Source: Amblyornis subalaris
Lineage: Eukaryota; Chordata; Aves; Passeriformes; Ptilonorhynchidae
Length of the DNA: 64,000 nt
Assembly: GCA_018881555.1 (NCBI GenBank)
Contig: JACAXG010000065.1
Location: forward strand, 705,042 to 769,041
Direction: 5' to 3'
The notes under the pieces are model-generated. The model was not told where the DNA came from and did not search any database. It saw nothing but the letters and a program-made list of their open reading frames with translations. Below are positions 10,151 to 21,095 of this stretch, one piece after another. Made by a program: the position numbers and the translations under genes. How positions within the stretch are numbered: position 1 is the first letter of the stretch; the number at the start of each line of letters is the position of its first letter.

Positions 10151-12080
10151 AATATTGTTTTTTTGCTCTCAAATATTTTAATTGCTGACCTGTAAAAGTT
10201 TTCTTGTAGCAACACAATATTAAATTTTTGTTCTTCACTACTTGTAAAACCCTCTTACTTTTGACAGGTCCCCTCAGCCCTTTAATACTTATAGAAATCC
10301 TTGTTGTTGGCTGACACATACCAACAGTTTTCCAGATTTTAAGTACATAATTCCATATCTGCCAGCATAAACTTTGTTGATATTTTTTATTAACTGTGAA
10401 CATCTCTGGATGACATAAACAAAAATATTGATTACAATGAGCCTTATGTCTGCTATGATAATGTCCAGATTATTTTTGATGTTTCTTAAAATGTCAGAAA
10501 ATATTTTCATTCTTAAGTTTGGTTTTGTGGGTTTGTAGACCCAAAATATTTTCATGATCTTTAAAGCTTTCATTATTTGAAGTCTGCTTTTTTTTCTGTT
10601 CCACTTGTCTAATGTACCTTAATCCTTTCAATAAATCTTGTACTCTTGCTTGAACACCAAACTCCCATTTAAGAGTACCCAGTTGGGGCACTCTCAACTG
10701 CAGCTTTCTATGATGTGCTGGCAATAAACCTTTTTCAACAGAGTCAGGTAACTGAGACAGCTGCTCAGAGCCATGCATCAGCATGCCTGCCATCTATTTT
10801 TCGGTTTTACAAAGTATCTGCTTTCTCCTTCTTCTTTTAATCTTAGATCATGTAATTTCTTCCTCGCTAATTCCTGGTAGTTTTGTTGCTCTCGTGTTTT
10901 TTCCCCCATCTTCCCCACNCTCTAAGCTTTACAAATTTGCTGACAAGAAATATTGCATAATTAATATAAACTAAAGAAACACTTTCAAAATTGAAAGCAA
11001 TGAATAAACTCCTGAAACAAATATTTCACAAAGAGGTACACACAATTCCATCTTCTTGTATTAAAGTATACCTAATTGTTTTCTTTATTAAATAAGTTAT
11101 TAAGAGATACTTCACACAGATGAATCAGTATCCAGTGTGGGTCTCAATTTACCTAATTCTCTTTTTCTAAGAGCTGACCATACCATTTAGTTTATCTATT
11201 GAGGTAGAGGATAATTCATCTCAATAAATGTAGATGTGTAGGACAGAAGGGACAATTCTTTCACTGGTGGAGCTATGTGTGTACTTGAATCACTATAATA
11301 ATCAGCTTTAATTTTTTCCTAATAGTTGTGATATTTTGATATGAAAGAATAATATCCAAATAATGTGGACCAATGTTATAATGTCACTTTCTTATTTGTT
11401 ATTTCTTTGCTGACTCTGGATCATGGTATTTTACAAAACTTATCCTAAGGGCATGTTCTGTATCACAAGAATTCAGAGGTTCAGATTTTCAATTAAAAGA
11501 GCCAGCCTATTGTTTATAGGGTATGAGTCTCCTGAGCTTTGAATTTTCTTTTGACAGATCAGACAGTTGATGAAATGTTCTTTCCAGAAGTCCATAGGTG
11601 AACCAATTTTTCTAGGAACAGAGAAAAAGTTCTGTGAAAACTACTCATATCCACATAACATTTTCTCTTCAATGTCCTAAAAATGTTATGAAAAAGACAA
11701 TTAATGTGAAAAATGAATGCTTTATACAGTAAGAATTGAGAGCCTTTTTGGATATCAACCTCATTAAATTCTCATTATTTACAGATGAAATGGTTTGAAT
11801 TATCCTTGTAAATTTTTTTTGCTGATGTTCTGTTTCTTCCATTATTCTTATCAGCAATATTTTTGTCATTTTAAGTGCTTAAATTTATACCAAGTATTTA
11901 ATTATCTTGACAGCTGATAACAAAATATGTTAAATAGGAAGTAGGTTGAATTATTTGAATAATTTCCTGAATTGCATCAGGAAAAGAATTAAACAAAACC
12001 CTTTAAAAAAAACTACCTAAGTAGAATTCCAAAGAGATAAATATATCGGTTTTCAATCCAGTCACAGCAGAATTAAAGTC
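10151..12080. other. Unassigned DNA with loosely chained minus-strand frames
   Basis: Minus-strand frames at 10494-10793 (99 codons) and 10289-10573 (94 codons) follow one another. The 10403 end of a third frame is in the same phase as the first, with stops between. This could be an old decayed coding sequence (retroelement or processed pseudogene) or chance. No domain or motif is recognised. A single N lies at 10919. Confidence 0.35.
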
Positions 12081-12136
12081 TGATCCAAAGCCACTGAAAT
12101 CAATAGGAGCATTTCCACTGAGCTGGCCTTGGATCA
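12081..12136. repeat. MITE-like hairpin of an ancient archosaur/turtle repeat type
   Basis: TGATCCAAAGCC (12081-12092) is matched by GGCCTTGGATCA (12125-12136), an inverted repeat with 11 of 12 positions paired and a 32-base loop. The phrase 'ccaaagcc.ctgaaatcaatagg' resembles a palindromic short repeat that I recall as common in turtle, crocodile and bird DNA. The family name is not certain. Confidence 0.55.
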
Positions 12137-14369
12137 AGCTCCTGATGCAGAAAGCAAAAAATCGAAGCTCCTTTGTCTGTATTCATTGCACATGCAAAAA
12201 TAAAGGAGCTTCATCCTGTACTCAAGTGAAGACAAAGAATCTTCATCTTGAATAAAATACTGTAACTTCTGGTCACATAGAACCTTTCTAAATCTAATAA
12301 TGAGCTGTTAGATATAAAAAGTTTGAAAATAGAGTTTTCAAACATTTGACTCCTAAGAGTTCAGAAAAAAATTTTTTAAACATACTTTTAAACCATTTTC
12401 CACTAACAACAGAATCACTAGTCACTCAGTTTTGACTGTCCTTTATTCCTTTTCAATATATATGTTGCATAATGCTAAACATCGAGGAAGCCACCAAATT
12501 ACCACAATAAAATAATGTTATATTACACGTATGGAAAATGCAACACATCTGAAATATTAGAAAATAATTTTGTTTGTGTTATGTAAAAAGTGCAATCCAT
12601 GATTGCAATATGGAGACAAAGAAACTACAAGGGCCTGAGGGCCAGGGACAATTTAGGACAGCACAATAACACTGGTGAAATGTTTTGATACTCAAGATGA
12701 CATTTGTGCATCTAAGAGAAATAAGATCCTCCTTCACACTGCATTTAACTTATAGTAATATTTCCACAGATTCCTAAGGTTAACATTGGGACTGTTGGCA
12801 GTTTTAACAACAAATATTGTCTCTCTTCCTTAGTGTTACGTATCTTGTGACCCTATCAATACAAGCTCAAATTCTTCACTAAGACCAAATTCTTTAAACA
12901 CTTAATTTTTAGTGACTAGCATGTCATTTCTGATAGATTTAATTCTAAAATTTCCTCTGGATTTTTTAAAATTAGTTATTGCTCCACAGATAAACCATTT
13001 AAACCTCACTCTGTTGTGTACCCTGACACAAAAATCACAAGAGGATGCTGGGTAGGAAAGAACTGTTTGAGGTTTTAATTTCTTCTTTCATTCCAGAACC
13101 TATTTTATATTCCAAGCCCACAAAAACTATAATGTACAGTCATAAATAGCATTTCCTCACATGATTCATAGAGACCCTATATAGTGTTCCCAATTTGAAC
13201 TGCAGGCTGGTGGGACTAAATTCCCTAGTTTTCCTCTTTGGTCTATGAGAGCAGAGAAGTGCCTTTGGTAGCATTTTAAGAGCTGCCTAGGCCAATGAGC
13301 TTAGGCCTATTTTGTGTCAAAAATGCTACAAAGAAATTTCCTCTTGATGAGTATGCATTCATTCATAGCAAATCCCCCTCTTTCTTCTTCCTTTCTCAGT
13401 TTAGGAAAAAAAGGTGAGGGTGTACTACAGATTGCAGGGACAATTTCTGAGGCATGAAGTCTACAGAATTGTGTCACAAAAGTTCTATTGGACTGGAGAA
13501 TGATGGTTCNTTTTAAAGCTGATGGGCCAATTTTTAAGTCTGTTACAGAATAATGCATTTGTGACCATAAATTTTTGTCTTCCAGACACCTGAGTGATGA
13601 ACAGTCATCAAAATGCACGTGAAAAAAATATTTTAATTTTTCCAGAAAAGTAAATTAAAGAACACACAGTCACGTCAAAGACATTTTTTCAATTCTAAAA
13701 ACTATTTTGAAACACTTTCTAGATGTATCCTAGAGGAATCACAGCTAAAAGATGCAGATGGCAAATCTTCAGAGCTGGAAATATTAATTTATAAAAAAAT
13801 AAGTTTCTGTGATTAAGATTTTATACTTTTCTCTAACAGCAATTGTCTGAAAAAAGCTTTAGCCTTCCCCTCTCTATATAACTGCCACCTGTTTCACAAC
13901 TGATCACTACCTGGAGTATTGCAGGTACTGAAGACCACAGATTTTAAGAGGATACTTGAAAGTTGAAGAGTTCAGGAATGGAAGAAAATTACAGCTAGAC
14001 AAACTTTTTCCGAAGGAGGAATCATGTTTCATTCTTCAGAAATCTGAGAAGTAACTTAATTACAGTGTTTACAATGGAGAATCCATGCAAATGGTTAGCA
14101 TGTATTCACTTCACTTAGAGACAAGAGTAGGCAATAGAACTGTAAGCAGAATCTAGATGAATATAAATTTCAAAGAAAGGATTGTGTGGTGGGAGGGGGA
14201 GAGCTTAACTGGATACTCATGGAGCTAGGCATGAGGTGATGGATTCTGGATCACATGATAGATTTGGATAAAAACTGGAGAATTAAAAAACTGTTGTTCT
14301 AGGCATAGTAGGTGAAATGGTGTTGCTCGTTTTATAAAAGCGAGACTATACAGTTAAGAGGTATCTTTC
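12137..14369. other. Unassigned non-coding DNA
   Basis: No gene or repeat family is recognised. A single N at 13510 falls inside a 103-codon minus-strand frame (13307-13618) that has no known motif and is judged spurious. Confidence 0.5.
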
Positions 14370-14905
14370 CCCTCACACTCAGCATTGGTGAGGCCACACC
14401 TTGAGTACTGCGTTCAGTTCTGGGTCCCTCACTTTAGAAAGGACATTGAGGTGCTGGAGCGTGTCCAATGACGGGCCACAAGACTCATGAAAGAAAACAT
14501 GACTTAGGAAGAACGGCTGAGAGAGCTGGGTTTGTTTAGTCTTGAGAAGGCTCTTGGGGGATGTCGTTGCTCTCTACAACTGCCTGAAGGAGGTTGTAGT
14601 GAAGTGGGGCTGGTCTTTTCAGCCATGCCTGCGGTGAGAAGACCAGAGGAAATGCCTTAAGCTGAAATAGGGGAGATTCAGATTAGATATTGGATTGGAA
14701 AAATTTTTTTCACTGTTGGGGTGGTCAGGCATTGGAATTGGTTGCCCAGGGATGTGAAGTCACCACCTCTAGTGGTGTTTAAGAGGTGTCTGGATCTGGC
14801 TCTCGGTGATGGTTTAGGGGTTACAGTGGTAGTGCTGGTTGATGGTTGGACTGGTTGATCTAAAAGATCTCTTCCAACCTTAATGATTTTTTGATTTTAT
14901 GATCT
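14370..14905 (+). mobile_element. CR1 fragment, different 3' UTR type from the 9.4-kb copy
   Basis: This copy starts within the ORF2 C-terminal region ('ggtgaggcca', 'ttgagtactg', 'gttctgggtccctcac'). It runs through 'cggctgagagagctggg' and 'ctctacaactgcctgaagg', and ends with 'gatctcttccaacctt' and a T/A-rich tail at 14880-14903. The 3' UTR ('gtggtgtttaagaggtgtctgg') differs from the copy at 9385-10150, so the two come from different CR1 subfamilies. It is 5'-truncated and carries frame breaks. Confidence 0.93.
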
Positions 14906-16140
14906 TTCTTAGCTCCGTGATTTAATTAAATGACCCTTTATTTTCATAGTTTATTTGACAAACTCTTGCAATGACATTGAGAATTATAGCTTTGGAGAAG
15001 AATTGTACAGCAAAATAAAACTCCTTTTTACAAATGTCAAGCATTACAAAAACAATGGAAATATATAGATAGGTAATAGATAAGATATACTGTACTTACA
15101 TATACCTAAAAAAAAGTGTTTTCTAAATCAAGTGTATGTGCGCTAACTTTGTTTGTTCTTTAAATACAGACATTAATAACGCAACATTCTGTACTCGTCT
15201 ATAAAGGCTGGTAAGGACTAGCATGTCCAGGCCTACCTAGAGACTGTTTAATCTGCAGTTTACAGGACATACATAATTTCACGTCCTCTGGAAACGTGAG
15301 AATTTATAAATCCATTTTGGAGATGTTAAATTTTGGTGTCAGTTATTCTTTTGGAGTTATTTAATTAAAATTTGGAGTTAGACATTGGAGCCAAACCTAT
15401 TTACAGGCTGTGATATACACACTTGTGATCCAGGTGATATAAATTGTTCCCTATAACATTCAAGGGCTATCTCTCCTGTCCACCACATTAATAAAAGTGG
15501 ATGTTACAAGGTGCAGAAATTTAAAGTAATTTAAAATCCAAACAATGTTTATTTTATATTGTATTTTCTAAAAATACGCTTCTTCTGTAGCAAAAAAATG
15601 TGTCTATTTAACAAATTTATTTGTATCCGAACATACCGAAGTCACAATTAAAATCATACATTGTGCTTCTTATGTCACAAATTTCAGTTGGCCTTGGTAA
15701 TTTTCTTTTGTCAAAGAGAACACAGCTGAAATAAATTCATTTGTGGTAATTCCTCACTGTATACAGAGATTCAAACAAAGATGAGCAGCAGTTTTATTTT
15801 TAAAACAAGTTGATGCTCTTTGATTAGAAGATTTTTCCCCTGTGTTCCTAATAAAAATATTATGCTTTAGTCCTAGGTAAAGAAAGAGTTTTACTCCTTT
15901 GTAACCTCTAACCGAAATCAACATTTAGCATTTCTAACAAAGTCTTCTGAAGTGCTTAACTATGGATTCAGAAAAATATGCTGGCTAAAAAGGAGATGAT
16001 TTACAAAATGTAGTAATTTTCAGAATAAGGTGCTAATGGAGTGTATATTATTTATGCAGCTATAGCTGAATCCTGAAAGGTGTGGCACAACCCAGTATCT
16101 TTCATTGTCTCACACAGTAAACTCTGACACCACTCCAAGA
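14906..16140. other. Unassigned AT-rich DNA
   Basis: Nothing is recognised on either strand between the two CR1 fragments. Confidence 0.5.
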
Positions 16141-16352
16141 GCTACAAAATCACTGATCAGTTGGAAGGAACCTCTAGAGACCTTCTTGTCCATTCTCACA
16201 CCCATACTTGATCACACAGATCATAAAGAAAGGTTTTTCTTATGTTTAAATGGAATAAACTGTATTTCAGTTTGTGTTCACTGCTCCTTGTGCTTTCCTT
16301 GGGCACCACAGAGGGCATACACATTGATGAGATTTCTCTCAAGCCCAAACAA
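16141..16352 (-). mobile_element. CR1 3' fragment with internal deletion
   Basis: Read on the minus strand, the element ends at 16141-16190 with the CR1 3' phrase (plus strand: 'cagttggaaggaacctct' and 'ccttcttgtccattctc'). The part at 16225-16350 matches a CR1 segment further upstream (plus strand: 'tgtatttcagtttgtg', 'gggcaccacagagg', 'acattgatgagat'). The 3' UTR sequence expected between these blocks is shortened, so an internal deletion is likely. The plus-strand frame at 16105-16368 is antisense to it and not a gene. Confidence 0.85.
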
Positions 16353-19300
16353 GCAATATCTTATTTGAAAAAAAAGGACAAAACTTTCTAAGGAGCTAGA
16401 ATTGGGGACAGAAAGCGCTATATCTATAGCAAATTTTACAAAATGTATATAAAGGAAAAATTTGGTGAAATTAATGGGGACAGATCTAAATCACAGTTCA
16501 AATCTATAGCTCTAAAATAGAATAGCATAAGCACAAAAATATTTTGTATTTACATTTATTAGAAGTTTAATCTCTTTTTTTCTATGTAAACAGCAGTAAT
16601 GATGCTTTGATCATACAAAATGTGCACAAAACCCATTTTGTTTCTGACTTCATGTTGACTGTGCACTAGCTATAAGATCAACACTATGTATCATTGATGT
16701 GTTTTTATTTGATTTTAGCTGTAAATATGACAACACACACTAATGGTGTTTGAAGCCTAAGGAAATATGCCAAAAATAAAGATATGCATGTTAAAAAATT
16801 GTAATGTCTAAGGATAGTAAAAGTTTTAAGTGGGAAACTTAAAGATTCTGACTAGCAGTTTTCAGGTTTTTCTACCCCATCACTCAAAACTGCATTATTA
16901 GTCATGTGTTGGTGGTGTCTGAGGATATGGTAACATTGATTTTCTTGTGCTTTGCCTCTGATGCCCAAGATGGCATGAGTAGTGTATTTGTGGTGAATAC
17001 CACCTTGATTTGACCTTGCTGTTAGATAGCAGAATTGCCAATATGTTCCTAAATAACCCGACCCAAGTTTTGGAAGTGTTATCCAAACTTGTGTTTGGAA
17101 AGTGGAACTGCTGGTGCAGGGGGAAGGTCACCAAACACTACAACATCCTCTATAAAGCAAGGTAGGAGTGAATATGCCTCTGTCAACAAATTATTTTCTC
17201 CCCTCTTGGCTGCAGTGGAACTCATGCGTTCCTGGATTCTCCCCAGGTTTTTCATAGAAGCCCACAGACTGGAGGATATAGAATCAACAGCATGCCCACT
17301 AACAGTGCCAAAAGAAGGGAGCCAATTTTTCAGAAACATTAGGAAACGGGAATCAGAAATTGAGATTAGCAGTGGGGATTATGCTCTCAATGTGACACTC
17401 TCTTAAGTGATATCCAGGTTAGCATAAATTTTGAGCTTTATTCATAAAATTGAAATAAAAATTGTTCCCCATGCCTTAGTAGAAGTACTAAGGAAACTTT
17501 TCTAATACCTTATTTTTACAAGGTTAAATATCAGACTGTCTCTATTTTATATGTCATATATTTTATACATGTATCTATGATGTTTTCAATAAAAATATTT
17601 TTAATCAGAGATTTATATCAGTAAATACAGAGCATAAACTGTCATGAGTATATAATTGCACATTTCCATGAAGCTCTGTCATGTTGGGTGGATGGAATTA
17701 TATAACCACCTAATTCTATAAGCAAAATAGAGGGAAACTCTAGAGCTACTCTATCTAGACACAATTAATCAGAGCTTGTTTGGTTGGCTTTTTTTTCTTT
17801 TGTTCTTTACACTAAACTTCAAGCTTCCTTCTGAAAAATAGTTTTGAACGTCAGTTCAGCACAGAAAAATGAGAGAACTCCCAAATTACGAAAAAATCCC
17901 CCACTAACAGAGTGTTTAATTGTTCATTCTCTCGCTCTTTTGTTTTTTTAAATTATTATTGTCTCCTTATTCACTTGAAATTTAAACTCATCTTGTTGAA
18001 GGACTCTTCCTGAACTTGGGTTATATTTTGAAGCAAATCAGAAATGAGCTTATGTGTTTGAATCATGCCAGTCTCTAATCCTGGCTGCGTTTTTCCTTGT
18101 TCTCATTTTAACCTAAAATATGTTTTATAATTTTCTTGCTAAACAAGAGAAATCTGGGAACTCTAACAGCTGTAGCTGTTATGTCATTCTCCTATAACAC
18201 CTAGTATCAGTATATAGGAGTAGTGGAAATATACTAAAAGTATTTGTAACTCTGTGTACAGTATTCAAACAGAACTTGATTAGATGGAATTAGATGCATG
18301 TTTTCAAACTGATAGGGTACACATGCAAGGACTGGGAGCACTTCCTGGCCTCTACTGTGATTATTCTCATCTACAGCTACCAGTCTGACCTTCCACTGCT
18401 GTGCTGTACCTGTATTCATGCTGGAAATTCACTTCTTGTTGTAGGCATTTCTCAATTTGATTGGTGACCTTCTGTAAGAAAACCTTTACTAAAGATTGCT
18501 TTTAAAAGCCAAATCATAAACTCTGATATGCCTCCTCTAGCCTCAACTTGTCAATATGCACTAAAAATTTTAATAAAATGTAAAAGATCTGTGGGGTTTA
18601 CGTTGTTTTCCTCTATCATGCTGTATGTACCTCATCACATCATTGTACAACTCTCTTCACATATTAGTTTAAGCAATTCTGTTGTACTGCAGTGTTTACT
18701 GGACTGTTCTGCCCAGGATCTAGTAAGCCATATTTGTCACATTCTATTTTTCCTGTATAGACTATAATGAGATATTATGCCATTTTGTGACCTGTAAATC
18801 AACTTCGTTGTTTCACTTACGTAGAAAGCTTTAATGTGTACTGGATCCTACTACTGTCTCCCTCTCTGTCTTTCTGAAAAGCCCTCTTAACACCTCTTCA
18901 AGTAAAAAGGCAATACATTTCTTGAGCACCTCTGGAATTAAAATAGCAGACACAGAAATATATGGTGTATATACTTGGTGAACAGACTGGATCCTAGAAG
19001 ACCTAATTAATCATCAATTAAATCACCAATCATCTATAGTATATGTTTGTTTTAAAGTTAAGAAAAGGTGACAATTTTCTAGATTGTGTTTGAAAAAAAT
19101 CACAGCATTTAATTTAACAAGGGCGGGCACTCTCATGAAAAAAAAATACTTTTGTATGTAGGTAGGAAATGAACCAGATTAAAAAAATATTGCTATGATT
19201 CTTGGTGATTCATATCCTTCTCTACAACAAGAAATAAATAAGTAGCGGATAGCATAATATGATCAACAGACAAATAAAAATAAAAACTTTGACTCTCTTT

Positions 19301-20471
19301 TGTTTCACCACAGGCTTTTGATGACTAGGTATTTTTCTATACTAGTTTTCATTTCTCTATAAACTTTTTATAATTTGAAATATGCTGAGCACATAGTTAC
19401 AAAATGCTGTTAGCCTTGTTATTTGAGACAGCAATTTTTCGTTTACAAATCTGTACCAAATAATGGAGTGACAAATCTTTGTTTTTTTATTTGACTGTTG
19501 TTTTACAAGTGAGCCTAAGGTTTTGATATTTAGTCCAAGAGTTACACTGATACTTACAGACAACTCAAAGTCCATTCTAAATTTTCTATGTTTCAGGAAT
19601 CCTTAGAGTCAATTACAGCTTTATGTTCTGTCTGCCCTCTTCCATTTATAATTACTCTTTGTGTGCTTAGTGCATATTTGTTTCAGTGGTTGTCTATTGT
19701 CAAATAAAACATACAATTATGTAGCTTTATGGACTCTGACACCTTAAATATAAATAAAAATATTGATGTAGTGTCTCATGCCAACTAAAAAGTGGTAAAG
19801 AGCTTTTTAAGTTCTAAAATCTAAAATTACATACATGACTTATAGAAAACATTTTGAATATGTACCACTTGTCATGTATTCATATGACATTTTCTATTAA
19901 AGATGACACTTTTGTAATTTTTTATTTTAACTGGTGATCTTCTGTTCAAGTACCCTGTCTCTGATTATAATGGATGGTATTACTTTAAATGAAGATTTGC
20001 TCCTGTCAAACAGAAATCTGCTATTATTACATTCTATTGAAATAATTTATTAACATAAAGAATAGTAAATGAAAACACAGTAAGTATGGGAAACGTCTTT
20101 TTTATGCTAGTTTAAGTTATTTTTTTCAGGTATTTGGAAGTGTCAATAACTATGTTGGAAAATAGTTGGCTGCTCAAAGCTTCCCAAGAAAAAAGATAAG
20201 AAATTATTTTATATCTATGTAAAGGTTTCACTGAGGCTTCTTTCAGTCTTATTTTATTTTGGAATGCTATTCGCTTCTCAGGAAGGAGAATCAGATGTTC
20301 CAAATTATTAACAAACCAAACNCTCCCCAGATATTAAATCTACCTAAAACTCAGCAAAGATTTACAGTACAATAATTTTATAATCAATTTTCTATGTATT
20401 ATATTAGACAAGCCATACTGTACAAATTCATTGGTTTCATATTACAGTTCTACTGGAAATGAATTCTGCAT
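16353..20471. other. Unassigned DNA with one ambiguous open region
   Basis: No family is recognised. At 17079-17406 both strands stay open for 86-105 codons in a GC-richer patch, described separately. A single N lies at 20322. Confidence 0.45.
17079..17406. other. GC-richer patch open on both strands; possible pseudogene
   Basis: The plus strand has a 105-codon frame (17089-17406) and the minus strand an 86-codon frame (17079-17339), with further open stretches continuing downstream on the minus strand to about 16898 after frame shifts. The composition differs from the flanks. I recognise neither product. One reading is a decayed processed pseudogene on one strand with the other frame as its shadow; the strand cannot be decided by eye. 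No poly(A) tract or target duplication was found. Confidence 0.22.
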
Positions 20472-21095
20472 AAGTCCAGCCTCCTGCTCAATCTTCTCTG
20501 ATTGTTAGGCTGCTACCAGGTCCCTCTCAAGCCACCCCTTTTCCTGCAAAGCAATCCCAGTTCCCTCTGCCACTCCTCACAGGACATGTGCTCCATACAC
20601 CAGTTATCTTAGTGATTCTCTGGAGTTTACCAGTATTTTTCCTGTAAATTGTACTCAAGTTTTCCTGTAAAGTGGGACCCAAACTTCACACGGTGCCTAA
20701 GTGTGGAGTAGGTGTCATGTGTAGGGGAATAATAACTTTTCCCAAAATATCGGTTCTACTGCAGTGAATACAGCCTCAGATACCGATGACCTTCTCTGCT
20801 GCCAGGAAATTATGTTGGTTCATGTTCAGGTCACTTTCTTCTTGAATGCCCCAAGGTCTTTGCCACAGAGTTTTGCCCCAGCTGGTCAGTCTCCTGCCTG
20901 CATTGTCTCAAGAGGGTCTTCCTTCCCAGGTGCAGGACTCTGCATTTTCCTTTGTTAAATTTCATAAAGATCCTATCAGTCCAATCCTCCATCCTCATAA
21001 GGTCCCTCTGAACAGAAGCCCTGCCCTGGTCCACTCCCCACCCTGACCTCGCCTCAAGTTTCGTGTCATTTGCAAAATGATTGAACATTGATGAC
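20472..21095 (-). mobile_element. CR1 fragment retaining part of the ORF2 C-terminus
   Basis: Read on the minus strand, the high-coordinate half (about 20930-21095) encodes a recognisable CR1 ORF2 block: Phe-Met-Lys-Phe-Asn-Lys-Gly-Lys-Cys-Arg-Val-Leu-His-Leu-Gly, preceded by an Asp-Trp-Thr-Asp-Arg segment. A frame stays open for 95 codons over 20831-21118 but is disrupted further on. The low-coordinate half matches later CR1 sequence (plus strand: 'gtgggacccaaacttcacac', 'gtgtggagtaggtgtcatg'), and 20472-20490 resembles the 'gtccaaccctcctgctca' phrase near the 3' end. It is non-functional. The ORF2 C-terminal region normally follows the reverse transcriptase domain, which is missing here. 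Confidence 0.9.
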
